Below are positions 23,335-36,233 of a DNA stretch of 64,000 nt, in pieces. The stretch is from Oscheius dolichura (Eukaryota > Nematoda > Chromadorea > Rhabditida > Rhabditidae). Numbering within the stretch: position 1 is the first letter of the stretch; each line of letters begins with the position of its first letter. Position numbers and translations under genes: made by a program. Location: NCBI GenBank assembly GCA_932521035.1, contig OW051492.1, positions 4,836,001 through 4,900,000 of the forward strand, written 5' to 3'. The notes below the pieces were generated by a model, which saw nothing but the letters and a program-made list of their open reading frames with translations, was not told the origin of the DNA and did no database searches.

Positions 23335-25321
23335 CTAGCGAATTCGACTGATAGCCTCGTTGAAAAGCGTGGAGAATGCAAGTTGAGATAATGTTTCTTC
23401 TTCATAGCTTGAACGCCCAGCTAAAAATTAAAAATAAACAAATAATACTACAACAAATTTTACCGTCGCCTAATAGTAAATATTCACGGCATTGAGATTG
23501 GTGAGCATCCAGGACCGACAACACGAAACTTTCTCTATGTTGGTTATTGAGAGCGTTGAGGATGTAGCGGAACGGTCTACCCAGAGCTACAGTTGTGTCA
23601 ATGCCCCAGCGGAACATAAGCTGAATTCGATATAACAATTACAACATGGAACTCACCGTCTTAATAGTATTGACAATTTGTCCAGCTTCGTCGCGATGAT
23701 TATGATTGATTCTTGTACAAACGGCAATCGGAAGAATATTTCCTCGTTGAATCAGAAAAGAGACAAAATTGTCGAACGACCAAGGATCAGGAAATGCTAC
23801 AAATTTAGTTATATTCAATATAACAAATGACTAACTGGTTATTTCTTCGAGCAGGTTAAATATTTCATCCTGCTTCCAGCAAAATCCAAAATCTGTTTGC
23901 TCCCTTGAAGATACGAGAGCAGATATTCCGGTAGCCAGTGGAGCGAGCCTGACCCGCGCATCCTCCGCAGATATGACTACATCATTAACGAGAGTATGCC
24001 AATTAACTAGCTCTAAAATGCGAAATCATTAAAACCTGCAATGAAACGAACCTTTCCCATGAAAATTCATAAGCGGGGCAAAGATTATCATGCAAAGTCG
24101 ACCCTGCATACTAACTTTATGCACTGTTTTTAGAACACATGATAACCAGAAAGAAGCCTCTCGTTTCTCTTGTACGGTGCTAGTATCCGTCAGAAGCGGG
24201 TGTATAAAGTAAGCATGAATAAGCTTACGAAGCTATATGATATAAAATTATAACGTCTACAAGAATAATTACCTCCATCTCCGTCTCGAATTTCTCTCCA
24301 TGTTTAGCTGCCAACGTAACTTTGATTAGCGCGTCAATCTTTCGACCATTCATTGACTTAATGGCTTTCCAGACTTTTTTCTTTTCCTCAGCGCTCCAGA
24401 GATGACAAAACTGAAGATATTATTTTTTTTAAAGAATTAACTTACGTTATACAGGAATCTGAACCACCCGTTGACATCGTTTAAATCTTCGTGCACAGAT
24501 TCAATAAACTCTATAGCCAGATTGATCCTTTCCTCAGTGCGCTTGGAAATGGTTACTGCTTTAATTAATTGGCCTTTAAAAACAATGTTCATGTTCGTGC
24601 AATAGAAATCTTACCTGTATTAGCAAAAGGGTCGTCTTCACCCGAACCTTTGTCGTAATTATTAGCAGAAATAACAAATCGCTTTTTCCAGGTCTTAGTG
24701 TTGAGATAATTGATGATATTTTCGGCCCATTCGCGAGAGGTAAGTGCTAACTTAATGTAAAACGAAACTTAAAAAAATTAATTATAAAAGCAAGGTAGAC
24801 ATACTAGGGAGCGAAGCCAAGAAGTCAAACCGCTCAAACTCTCCTAACATATCAAAAACACCTAATGGTGTAGGCACTCTAGGTCGCTTAGGTGGAGATG
24901 GAGCATAATCAACATAGTCGAATCCTGAAGAAACAGCTTAAAATGAGAAAATGCGAAAACGAACGAGAATCATATGCAGACGGAGGGGAGTCTACAGGAT
25001 AGGACTCTGCAGGCGTCTTGGCATGCGCATCTGTGACAATAACACCTCGACGTTTTCTGACAAAAGAAGTATACATTTTTTAAACAAACAGTTATTACCT
25101 CGATGCTTCGGGTTTGTTGTCATAAGTAGGGTTCAGCCTCTTCCTGATGTTGAAAAATCCGGTAATTTTTGGCTCTTCTTTCTCCTATAAGAAGTGCCTC
25201 ATTATGATAAACATAAAGTTACTACTTCAGGAGACCGCTTATTCTTTGTGTGAGACCGGAGAATACGCCCAAGGAACGGCCGTGACGATTTTGGTGTAGT
25301 CGGTGGGCTAGCTGCACACAT
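23335..25321 (-). CDS. FBXO47 / PROM-1-like F-box protein
   Basis: About ten exons on the minus strand assemble to roughly 430 residues, starting MCAASPPTTPKSSRPF and ending NEAISRIR. After a basic disordered N-terminus with SPPKRPRVPTPLG comes an F-box-like segment (FLASLP...SREWAENIINYLNT). A helical body follows, with LRKLIHAYFIHPL, FWLSCVLKTVH, PWSFDNFVSFLIQRGN and FRWGIDTTVALGRPF. The W..DN...L...GN pattern and the overall layout recall FBXO47, whose C. elegans member PROM-1 acts in meiotic pairing and progression. This is a family-level match from memory. Codons are AT-rich compared with daf-16. An acceptor-like TTTTCAG sits 22 nt upstream of the ATG. Confidence 0.5.
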
Positions 25322-25490
25322 TTTCCTGTTTCACGCTCACCACCTGAAAATATAAGGTAAAGCAACTGCTAATTTCTACAAAATGATTATAACGTGATTA
25401 CACTGATCACAACGAAAGAGAACAACCTCTGCAAAAAAATGGACGAAAAAGGAATTCGCAAAAAAAAGAAAAAAACAATCGTGCAGGGAT

Positions 25491-25514
25491 ATCCCGCGTC
25501 TGTAACCGCGGGAT
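25491..25514. promoter_or_regulatory. Perfect 8-bp inverted repeat with E2F-like core
   Basis: ATCCCGCG and CGCGGGAT flank an 8-nt spacer (tctgtaac). The arms contain TCCCGCG/CGCGGGA, the core of E2F/DP sites. It lies about 170 bp upstream of the FBXO47-like ATG in otherwise AT-rich DNA, so it stands out. It could be a promoter element or a short RNA hairpin. Confidence 0.5.
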
Positions 25515-26036
25515 TTGAAACGCAAAACGTTATCCAAGTCGTCACCTGCATTTGGTTATAATTTATTCTGTGGATTCTTTGAAAATGAAGAAAAGTCCTT
25601 TGATCTCAAAGGCCAGAACAAAAGCATTAGTAATGTTATTCGTCGAAGATGACAAGAAATAGCTGCTAAAAACCTTGCGGTTCTCTCAATTTTTTTTCAG
25701 ATAGCCGAACCTGAAGTGGTCCGTGTTGTGAGCCTGAATACGTCTGCCAAGACATGAGTACGGCTCTCTTCCAATCACTGACACAGCCGTTCAGATCTTG
25801 AGAGAACTTCGCGAAGAACATCGTCGTCCAGGAGGAGATGGTGGACTACGCCCAGTTCGAATCCGCTCACTAGTTTTATCGTATAATTTATTTCTATGGA
25901 CACGCTGGATATCACAAGGGCGGGGCGGACTGCTCTATAAGCAGCCCCTATGGACTAGAACCCGTACTAATCTACATGGTGTCTCGCGGGGGAGACGGTA
26001 GGCAATGTGTTGACCCGTGAGGAGGAGGAATTCAGA
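25515..26036. other. Short intergenic region with an unresolved possible small exon
   Basis: A TTTTTTTTCAG acceptor-like site ends at about 25700. A GC-rich open stretch at about 25802-25870 would read ENFAKNIVVQEEMVDYAQFE in one frame, ending in TAG. Upstream in that frame is a TGA and no matching donor or start is clear. It could be a remnant or a short 3' exon. I cannot assign a gene. Confidence 0.25.
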
Positions 26037-29000
26037 CTAGAAGAGCCTGAGAAGGAGAAATAACAAGGCGAGGGGGACGAAGGGACGGCCGGAGGCGCTG
26101 GCCTCGAGGGGCAGCTCGATGATCTCTCCTCCCGGGAAGTGCTCGATGAGGTTCTCGTCGAAGATGGACGGCGAGATGAAGTTGGTCGAGAAGGACTTGC
26201 CCATCCCTCGGTTCGTTATCGACTGCACCTGAACCCGTTCGGTCTGCTCCGGACGGAGTGGCCACCCACCTCGACCGTGTACATCTCCCCCTGTTTCAGC
26301 TGACCGTAGACGATCTCCCGGCTCTGGGGAGGATTAATGGTGATGTTGTGGGCGTCGCTGTTGGCCGAGGAGAGGACAACCCGGTAGCCGATGACGGTGT
26401 CCTGGCCGGGGTCCCTGTCCTTGCTCCACTTACAGGAGACCGTGGCTCCCCGGGCCGAGCAGAGGAGCGGAGTGCTGAGGGACAGACACGGGATGGGCGA
26501 GTGGGACGGCGTCTTGTCGCATGCCTGTGTCGAGAACATTGTCGAGATGGCATTCTGTAATTAAATATTAGTAAAAGTGTGCTCTACCCCTACCTCCGGC
26601 TGTGAACTGTCGATGATTTGTACGTGGTAGTCGCAGTCGAAGGAGAGTCCCTTCAGACTGGCCGCGCACTCCTGCACCTTGATGTCGTGCCACCTGGAAT
26701 TCGTCCATCTGCCCGTCTCCACTCCGCTCCCTTACCTGATGTCCATCGTATGTGTCTGGTACTCCCTGCATCCTCCCTTCTTCACTTTCACAACAAAGAT
26801 TGTCTTCCCCGGCCCGCATATCCTCGCGTCCAACCAGTTGATCGTCGTCTGTAGCTCCCCTTCGAAGAATGGGGTCTGTACATCCACGTCCTGTTGTGTC
26901 GCCACTTCTCCACTCTCATTATTCACCGGCACATTCAAATTCAATTCTTCCGTCGGTTCTTCTGTCTCCGCAAAAGACGTCGAGAGTGTGCTTGTACTCT
27001 AAAATGGGATATTCTGTACTTTCAGATAGAGTTAGCCAACCTCTTGTAGCTGCCCGGTGTAGGCGTCGCCCGTTCTGACAAATATGATGCCCTTCTCCCC
27101 CTGTAGTTCTCCTTCCGTGGAATCGACAGAAGCATGTATCTCGACAATATAGACGGAGTTAGGGAAGAGGCCGGAGATGTCGGTCTGTGTCGTGTGGCTG
27201 GGGACGACAACAGAATGCCGATCTCTGGCCTCGATCCCCCACGAGTCCTCGTCCTCGTCCGCGCTTCTCTTGTCGTGCGTCTCCAGAGTGGCCTTCCGCC
27301 TCATCATCTCTTCAAAGGAGTCAGCCTCTGCCGCAGAACTCGCTGCCCATGAGACCTGAATTCGGTATTATTGATGTCAATTTCAAGTTTACCTGGTAAT
27401 TCTTGATGGGGAGATCACTGGGAGGAGGACCCCATTGGACCATTTGATTCCACAACCCTACTGGTGTCAGTCTGGTGGCGCCAAGGGCCAAATCTTTCGG
27501 CGGACCAGGAGCCTTTGCCTCTGGAAAAGTGTGCTTCGAACTCTGAAGAGTAACACCTTACCTTTGGACAGTTTGAATGGTTCGGAAGGCTTGCTGAATC
27601 CGAGGCTGCCGAACTGGTTGACTGCCCCCACGCGGAACTCGTAGAACCTGCCAGGTGAGAGGAGATGTTTCAGAATAGCGTACGGCTTGTTCCTCTGCAA
27701 TTCACCTTTTTAGATATAAACATGAGAGCCACCAACCACCGTGACAGTCTGCCACTCAGTCATTGAGGACGAGTCCGTGTGGAGGCCCCACCGCCACTGG
27801 ACGACGAAGAGATTGGCATTGGCGTTGGCCTGCTCCTTGGACATCTTCTGCATGACCCAGCGGATGATGATCGACCGCTTTCTTTTCCTTTCCTGGATAG
27901 AGATCGACAAGGGCAAGGGAAGCAGTCGAGGATCTCTTCCACGAGGCTGTACACATTGACGAGAACATCTAGAATTGGGTGGATAGTGGAAGAAGGTAGG
28001 CTGCCTACCCATACGAGCAGCACTTGGCCGTCTCTCCACAGTCTCCGTCGAGGTGGCACATGGCTGTGCACTCCTGGAAGGGGCTCTATCAAAGGGAAGA
28101 TAACCCTGACTCACATAAGTGGATGAGTTGCTTATCTTGGGACAGGCACCCGGCTTCTCCTTGTATATCCGCTCCAAAAAGTCACACGACGCCTCACAGG
28201 ACTCCTTGTCCATGGACTCCTTGCAGTTGTCCTTGCACACTGCCATCGAGACGAAACTCTCCCGGCAGGGGGATGCACACTAAAAACGAAGAGATTCATT
28301 GCTTCCGGCCCCCGAGGGCAATGATGAGGACGCGTGTTGATTTGATTATGTTCAAGCTAATTGCAGGTTGCGGCATTATGCTCCATTGACCCCGGTAACC
28401 ACTTTAGAGATGCCGTCAAAACAATCACTAAGACAATGGCTGGACTTCGCGTGTCTCGGCTCCAGACAGTCCGATGTCTCGCATATGTCGCAACGAGGCC
28501 ATTAGCCAGCCTTTGACCTAGCCGCTCTGCCCGGTTAATGGTAGGCCTTTTCGGTAGAAGCCCCCGGTCATAATTAGCGCATTCTCGTACATCCCTCCCG
28601 GCCATCTGGTGCCCTAAACTTATATCACCACCCCACAGACAATTACAGGCCGGGAGGCTTCTCGTAAAAGCCGCTGGCCGCCCCGGCCTCCTCCCGGAAT
28701 TTGGTCGAAATCTGTTGGTCCATTCATCTGGTGGCTTCATTTCTCATCAGCTGTCGCGGTGATAGATGCCCCTGCCCCCTCTACAACCCGGACCATATGT
28801 CGCAGCTCGGTAACCATGTCAAGTAGCCGGGCCGGGCCAGCCCCTAATGGAGATATTTCTGAACGGGGCCAGCCATTCGCACCTAATTGAACACCGCGAC
28901 TTCCGGACTACTTCGGCAGGCCCCCGGCGTTCCCCCGGTGCCATTCTCAGGCGAACAGTAAATGCGCGATCCGCGATTAGCCTGTTTGCCGAGCTTCTTA

Positions 29001-32000
29001 GTGGTGTGAACGGAATAGCCCAACGAGTAGGCAAACAGCCAGTTACGGCAGCCAGCTGGCCTCCCCGGCGAGAAGGACGAGACTCACCGCTGAACAGAGG
29101 ACGTCGTCCTTGCACATCTGAATTATCTGATGCTTCAGGTTGCGTCGCTGCTCCGAGTTATCCTGAAACAAACAGAATTAGCCGGGGATCTGTCGAGTAC
29201 TGTTCTCTCCCAATTAGGAATAATCTGTATGACCGTATGACGTGGATGAGCAGCTCCCTTGCGCAACCCAATCTACACGGTCCCCCTGGATTAGGGGGAG
29301 GATGCCCACTTGAGACAGCCAGTTCATTCACACCTCCACCAAGGACAAGGCGATATTGTTTCTCCTCCCGGCACCGGATACCGTAGCCAGCCAAGCGTGA
29401 AGTCACCTCAACTGACCTTAGACGCGCGGGCGAAAAACAATAATGGACTGGGAGAGTCCTCCAAAATTGCTGTACTCTGCCATTGTTAAACCGGTTCATT
29501 GTTTATAATAGCCGAGTAGTTGGCGGCCTTTTTGTGCTCCTACCGTCTATAATTAGCATATTGTTGCCATTGTGCCCGGAAGCGGCAAAGGGCGGACGAG
29601 CCGGAGGCCAACTGGTTTTTGACTGATCAATCTGCCCTGTCTCTTCCTCTTTTGGTTTGCATAATGTATTCGGAAGAGAAACGGGGCGGAAGGCGGGTGA
29701 TTGATACGGTAGAGGGGGACAGCCGCCCTTTGGAGCCCCCGCCTGTCACCAGATGTAAGCCCAAAAGAATCCTCTCTCCCGATTTTATCTCTCCTTTCCC
29801 AGGAGCTCACTCACTATTACGAATGGCAGTGAACGGGGCCCAGGTGTTCTGACTCGGGTCGAATTTCGCTCTCTTTAGGACATAATTGTGACGTTTTCGA
29901 GTGGACAGTCAACAGCGGAAGGACCAGCTGATCCGTGGACAATTCCCTCTCTTTGACCCCCCTTCTCTAAAAGGAGAGAGACACCTGTATGTCCCCTCCC
30001 CCTGACGCGGCACTCGTGTCAAATACTGGTCGGGCCTCGGCTAATCCGATTAATCTGAAAGTGTTGCGTGTGAAGCGTATGCTCTGCCAAATACTTGAAG
30101 GAGACCTTTTATGAATACCGCCCGGCCCTGGGACTGCCCCGATTGTTCTCAGGTGCACTCGACCCACGTTCACCCCCATTCAGCTCGACAAAAGACGTGT
30201 CAATATTTCATATCCGTCCACAAAAACAATACGAGCCCATATCGTCGTCGTCCTCGTCCACTCTCCTCCCGGATAAACAGTGGCCGCCACGAAATGCCAT
30301 TTAAAAAGAAACGGGTCATAACCCTCGAGGATCTCGCTGCCAGCTGTCTGCCACGCTACTTGAGCATCCCATTTTCTCTGCTTTATTGTCAATTACAAGC
30401 CGACCCCCCGGTCTCCCCCCCCCCCCCCCCCAAACTGGAGTCGTTCGAGGGAGTTGAAAAGTTAGAGGTCTCTAAATCAGCGTTCGACTCCAATTTGTCT
30501 TATGGGAACGGCCATAAATCTCTACTCCGGGGACAGTTTTCTCAAGATTATCATCGAGTTGGCTGATTGGCGTGGAGTGCGGGAGGGAGAGCTGATCCCC
30601 GTCGCGATAACTCCCCCTGCGAACTGTATCTTCCGGCAGTTCGACGTCGTAAATCAACCATTTTCCAGGGAAAAAGTGTGGCGGAATGGCGCCAAATTGA
30701 CGACGGCGCCACGATGACGGGCATATGTTGGCGGACTGTGTCCAATTTTTAGTTTATTGTGATTGGTCGGTCAGGGACAATCACCGGAACAATTAGAGTT
30801 GAGGAAGAGAACCATAGCCGAAATTGGCACCTCTCTTTGACAATTTTGGCGCGCCATCTGGGCTCGTAAATCTTCGGATGTTTTAGCCGGGATGGGACAG
30901 CTAGTGTACCTTGGGATTACAGCAAAAGAAACATTACAGGGGACACCTGCCAGTCGTTCGACCAGGTAGCCGGACAACTGGCTGGCCCGGAGGAGATGTT
31001 CTCCCCCCTCGGAACAACATCAAATATTCATAGCCCCCTCCGGATATTGTGGGGATCACTCGAGACGGAATATTCAGTGGCACTCATTAGCAATCACGGG
31101 CCCCCTCTCCCACTACAATGCCCGTATTGTGCCTGGTCATTAGTCGGAGGAAGTGCCCCTCCCGTGCCATCAAAAATCCCCTCCGGCTAAAAAGAGCAAC
31201 ACGGCGACGCTTTCAGGTGGATTAAACGGGCCGCCCTCCAAGTGGGGACGAGAGTTAAAAAGGCGCCCCGGTAGTACATCCATCAGACCGGTGACAGGAG
31301 TCAAAAAGGCCGCCTCACCTGCGGGCCGTCTCTGGACAAACTCTTTGTAAAGCACCTGGCCCAGTTGAGAGGTGACTGTCCATTAGCTCGGCTGGCTTTA
31401 GCTGGTCCATATGCCAAAGGGCTTAGTCCGTCGTGGTCACTGATTAGAGGGAGATGCGCAAATCTCGCCGACCTCCTGAGATTAGGCACTACCACCAGAT
31501 TAGGCCAGTACTTTTTCCTCTCTCCCGAGTATAGTTCCCCCTTTTAAATAAAAGTCAATTATAGGGGGCCCCTCGGCTCGACCTTGTGGCTATCCATTAC
31601 GACCGTATGTCGGTCTGTCGGTACCTTTGCTTGCGCAACAAACGACGATTTGACGACTCTGCCCATCCGAGTTACAACAAACATTCCCGAGCCACGGGGC
31701 ATGGCCGGGGACTTGAATTGATGCATGTAAATAGGTGCCCGGCAGGGGGTGGTCGACGGGGGCCAGAACACGGTTAATTAAACACTTCCGGAAGTCTTAC
31801 GCAACAAGGGAACAGTGTCTCCCCTGGAGGAGGAGGTGGGCCGGTGGGAGAGGGACGACGACCTGGGACCAGATGGAGACGGGTCGGAGATACGGTTTCA
31901 GTCGTTTGAGGTCAAGAGCGGAGCCATATTCCCAGAGTACTCATACGCGCAACCAATGGAGTCATAAAACCAGCCGGGATGGGTCGAGATCCCCGGCCAT

Positions 32001-32141
32001 GATATCCTCCGAGTTTGTTTGGAGACTCACCTGGTAGCGGTGTTCCATGTCGTGAAGGCATTTTGACTGACAACGGGCCGAAATGAGCTCGTCTCCCGTA
32101 GAATCTTGGGCAAAAACGACTAGCAGAATGAATAATAACAT
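26037..32141 (-). CDS. kal-1: Anosmin-1 / KAL-1 homologue: WAP plus FN3 extracellular protein with hydrophobic C-terminus
   Basis: Exon 1 (32031-32141) encodes the signal peptide MLLFILLVVFAQ and the start of the Cys-rich box. Exons 29088-29162 and 28115-28279 continue it (CASPCRESF, CEASCDFLERIY). A WAP four-disulfide domain follows (CTAMCHLDGDCGETAKCC, then CSRQCVQ). The first FN3 domain has the basic patch QERKRKRSIIIRW, a plausible heparan-sulfate contact, and further FN3-like domains run to about 26230. The stop is TAG at 26037-26039. The Cys box, WAP and FN3 order is the signature of anosmin, which guides neurite branching and epidermal morphogenesis through heparan sulfate. The last 20 or so residues (FVPLALLFLLLRLF) after a small-residue site (EASASG) look like a GPI-attachment signal. 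Intron 1 is about 2.9 kb. Confidence 0.83.
29163..32030. other. kal-1 first intron (2.9 kb)
   Basis: No exon is supported on either strand; open frames here have no domain. It holds the C17 run at 30415-30431. Exon phases on both sides (phase 0, CAG/GTGAG and TTTCAG/GAT) make the intron call consistent. Confidence 0.6.
30415..30431. repeat. Poly-C run (C17)
   Basis: Seventeen consecutive C residues in the first intron of kal-1, the longest homopolymer of G/C seen in the window. The length may vary between individuals or be an assembly approximation. Confidence 0.85.
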
Positions 32142-33957
32142 AGTGGTCGTGAATAAATCTCAGGCGATGCTCGTCATCCACCTGAACATGTACTTTAGGC
32201 GAGGAGAGGACCGAACAAGGCGGCAAGAGTACTTCCGGAGCAGAATTTCGTGTTAATGGAGGCGTTGAGGAGGTGCTAACGGGACAAAAAGGTTGCATAA
32301 TGGCCAGGGCGACACGCGCGGCCCACATTAGGCAATACAGACACGAACAATGGCCGGGTGATTATCACCTGGTAAGACAAAAGCCTCGGGCACCTGGCAC
32401 TGGCTGGGTGGCCTTTTGAAGACGACGGGGATAGGGTCCGGGGGAGATGGCACACGCAGACAGATTGGGATCTATAAGAAGGGGACGAGGTGATAAATAC
32501 GGGGATGGATTGTTTGAAATTAGCAGACAGAAAATACAGACGACGATTTCCGGTAGAGGGGATAATTAGTACATCAACGGGGAACCCTGCTGATCTCTGC
32601 GAGGAGGCGGTCTCCCGAGGCTCCACCCCTCTTACGGGCGAGCTGGCGGAAACTGTTGCCAGCGCGTGGAGGAACGCCCGGAGGAGGAGGCTGATCCGGT
32701 TTGATGGGAGATTACAGCTGTCATTTTGGGAGGGGATTGCAAGGGAAAATAGCTGAACCCGGGAGGATGGAGTTGGCCCTCGTAAAATATAGATAAGATC
32801 ATCCTAATTACCCTCTAAAACTAGTAGGCTGACCACGGGAGGACGCAGATTAGACTCATCCAATAAGAGCTTCCGATCCCCTCTTCTCCCGACCAAAAAA
32901 GAGCTCTCCCTTCAATTGAAATCACGGGTAATGAGGGTGATTAGAACTGAAAAGCTGCGCTCTGAAAATGCCTCATCTGAATGGGGCCTTTGTGCCGTTT
33001 CTCGAGTGCCAAACAATGTCGCCTCTCTTCTAATCTAATAATTCCCGGACGAACATAAACTCGTACGGCCAGTCGGCTCAGAGGAGAGTTTGTTTAGACG
33101 GTCAGTGGAGAGAGGTGAGAGGAACTGGTAACTGGGGACAATCAGTCAATTGCACCGGTCCAAACTGACACACCACTCACAACAATCGGGCCCGGAGGTC
33201 GATCCCATTGTCACTACTGGACGCGACATATGGAAATTTGAGCAGCAGGAACAACTGCCTCGGCCCGTTCGGATACCTGTAGGACAGAGAGGGGAGGCTA
33301 TTTGTCGTGGGCTAATGAATTTTAAAAAGTGTAAATCATGGTGAGAGCGGCGGCGGCGAAGATCCTTGTTAGGATTGCCGGGCATATGCTGTACAATGTA
33401 AATAGCCGTAAACCGGCAGGTATAAGTGATATACGACGGGATTAGGCTTGTAAGGGGGGAGGGAAAGGGCTATTGACAGAGAGGGAGGCCGACAACAAAC
33501 CGAGGCTATTGGCTCCATTTCAAGGGAGGGGTCCGTAACCAGGAATACCTCATCGAGTGGTCTCTATGAAACCTCGAGGGCTCGTAATAATCCGGGGATG
33601 AGGCAGGGACAACTAATGAGTGGCTGATTAGCCCGCTCCTCCTTCTTCTGATCAGTCGACCTCGCCGGCTAATGACCTGTTACATAAGCATGTATGGGTT
33701 GGGTGACTGTTTGTCCAGGAGGGGAGATACAGTCACTCGGACCTTTCCCAACTGATTCACTGGCGGCATTGTCTTTTGGCGGATGAATCACAGTGGCCAA
33801 GAGGGGGCTTCGTCTTCTTTTTTTGTAAACAAAGGGCACACGGCCACCTGGACCGTAACTCTTGACAGAGAGTACGGTAGGATGAAGGATGATAATGAGC
33901 TGAAAACGAGCTACGTCTTCGGCGGCGGCGTACTTCGTGAAATTTACGAGATGGCCG
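32142..33957. other. Upstream region of kal-1
   Basis: No coding exon supported. It is the 1.8-kb gap between the 3' end of the transporter gene and the kal-1 start, so it holds the kal-1 promoter. A consensus GTAAACAA lies at 33825-33832. Confidence 0.5.
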
Positions 33958-36233
33958 CTAAACGGGAACGCTAAACAGCGTGTGATCGTAAAGGACCAGT
34001 CTTTCCATCTTTACTTGGAGGGGAGTATCTATCGATCTAGGGGGGAGATCTAGGTCTGGCTCTTGCGGGGAATGGCCAGCAGCGGCTGGCTCTCTCGCTT
34101 CTTCGCCTGTACAGCTGTGAATAGTCCTTTGGGTTCCTTCTTTCCTGAAATTGGGATAATCATCCAAGTCGGCCACTGGCAAACCAAAATTCTCGGCGTC
34201 GTCAATAGTCATGGGCAGAGGGGCACCAAGGGTCTCCGGAAGGAAGAAGGTGAGAATACCGGCAGACAAGGCCATCAACCCCATGACGATCATCGGCAGG
34301 ATGCGCCAGTAGTCACCCTGTACCGTCTTCCAGTTATTGGAAACATCAGAACTGACCAATCTGACAATGTGCGGAGCGAGGAGGAGGCCACTCCCGGCTA
34401 CCATACTGCTCATGCCCATTCCGATGGCTCGGACCACAGTCGGGTAGAGTTCTCCAGCAAAAATATAGATTACCTGACACATTTGGTTATGCACATCAAT
34501 TCAAACTTACGGCAAATCCTGACCCAACTCCAAATTTACCGATGAAAGAGGCGGATGCCACCAGCCAGGGATAGTCTTCTGGCTAAACTTATTAACCTGA
34601 CCAGATCCTCCCCTAACTTACCATGAACATGGCACTGACACACCCGATCCCACAGACCAGCATCGTCAGGGCAAGAGTCCATCTGAACACAATGTGTGAT
34701 TCTAGGAGACACTCGACCTCCGTCCGAGCAGTTGCAACAGCGGCCAGACCATGAGATAGGCGGGCAGCTCGACGGCCCCGTTGATGGTGAAGGACCAGTA
34801 GTCGTTGACCGGCAGATTCGACACATTCAAAGTCAAGCCATTGTAGATCACGGCATTCATCACCCTATACCGACTGATCTCTCTTCGGCTACTGAAACAA
34901 ACCATATGTAGGTAACGATGATGGTCTTCTTCCTGAGATTCGGTGTCTTGAAGAGATCAGTCACATTGTGGCTGTGCTTCTTGTCCTCCTCTATCGCTGC
35001 CTCGTGGTTATTTTTCAGCTAAAGATTATTTGCTCCCTAAATATTGAGTTCCCCCACAACGGTGACCAGGTGGTCCACATCCACCTCCGTCTTGCCATTC
35101 AATTTGGCTATTCTCTGCAGTTGGACCTTTGCTTCGGCCCATCGTCCGATGGAGACCAGCCAGCGAGGCGACTCGGGGAGGAAACTGTGGCCAGACTGAT
35201 TTTAAAATGAAGAAAAACAAACAAATAGTAGGAGAACATGACGACGAAAGGAGCATTGCAGAAGAAGGTCAGCTGCCGCCAACGACGGATGAACATGGCC
35301 ACAATGCCGAGCAGGGCCATAGCCGCCCCAAAGAAAAGGGAGATCATCAAACCCGAGAAGATCCTCCCCGACTTGCCCATGAACTCCATACCTGGAGGAT
35401 ATGGGAGAAGATGAGTGGGACACTTACAAATGATAAAGGGGATCTGGAACAGGGCGGGGAAGGGCAGGCCCGTGAGGAAGCGCATGATGATGAATGACTC
35501 GATATCCTAGGAGGCAGGGTTACTGTAAGTATAACGGGGAATACCTTCACGAAGGCATTGATTGTCCCGCAAATTACCAAAACAGTCAAAATGAGGAAGA
35601 AGCTTCTCCGCCTGCCGAATCTGAAATTGGGGATACTGATCAACCCGAGACGTCTCACTTGTCCGCGATATATCCGAAGAGAAAATTGCCAATGAAGCTG
35701 CCCACATAGAAAGACGTCGTCGATATCTCTACCCATCCCTGCTTGTCACATACCAGATCGAACTCCGTGACAAGGCTGTCCAGGTATGTAGAGTTGTCAT
35801 ATTCCCAGCCGTATTGGCAGGGAACCAACTCTATAGACTTCCTGGGAAGAGCGACTTCTTTTAATTGATCTGGTTACTTGAATGTCTCCATGGGGGCCGT
35901 CGTGAACTGTCTGTAGAAGTCGACCTGTGTCTGGTTGTATTGGAAACAGCTTTTGACATCCTAGACAGGGGATTAGGGAGGGAATACAGGGGAAGTTACG
36001 GGATCCTCCGGGGTCAGGTCTTCTCTTCCAGGCGGGACACGGCACTGATGGGACGGCGACCCCACTACAAAGGGCTGATTGAAGGCGGAAAAAGCCGAGG
36101 GGAGGCTGGCCGGGAGACAGATGAGGAAGAAGAAGAGGATCTGGTAGGGGCCGAAGTCTCCTACCTAAAATGACCCGGCCCCCTTTCCGCTTCACTAGAC
36201 TCTTACTTCTCCCAAAGCGTGGTCGAAGTCCAT
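33958..36233 (-). CDS. SLC22-type organic ion transporter (major facilitator superfamily)
   Basis: About ten exons on the minus strand. The start MDFDHALGEVGDFGPYQILF is the typical SLC22 N-terminus. A large first extracellular loop with several Cys residues follows (CRVPPG, CFQYNQT, CQYGWEYDNS). Then come helix 2 and the MFS signature FGYIADKFGRRRS, the loop motif LPESPRWLVSIGRW, and GELYPTVVRAIGMG near helix 11. It ends with a long hydrophilic tail to the stop at 33958. Members carry organic cations, carnitine or anions across the plasma membrane; the substrate cannot be told from sequence. An in-frame ATG at 36257 would add MLLEATKH and is an alternative start. C. elegans OCT proteins are the likely relatives. 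Confidence 0.82.

Noticed and set aside
25845-25858. tRNA B-box-like sequence (AGTTCGAATCC)
   Set aside because: No A-box, acceptor stem or cloverleaf could be built around it.
28847-29386. 179-codon plus-strand open frame
   Set aside because: Antisense to a firm kal-1 exon (29088-29162) and its introns; composition not protein-like.
30111-30566. 151-codon plus-strand open frame with a poly-Pro stretch
   Set aside because: The poly-Pro comes from the C17 run; the rest shows no domain and lies in a kal-1 intron.
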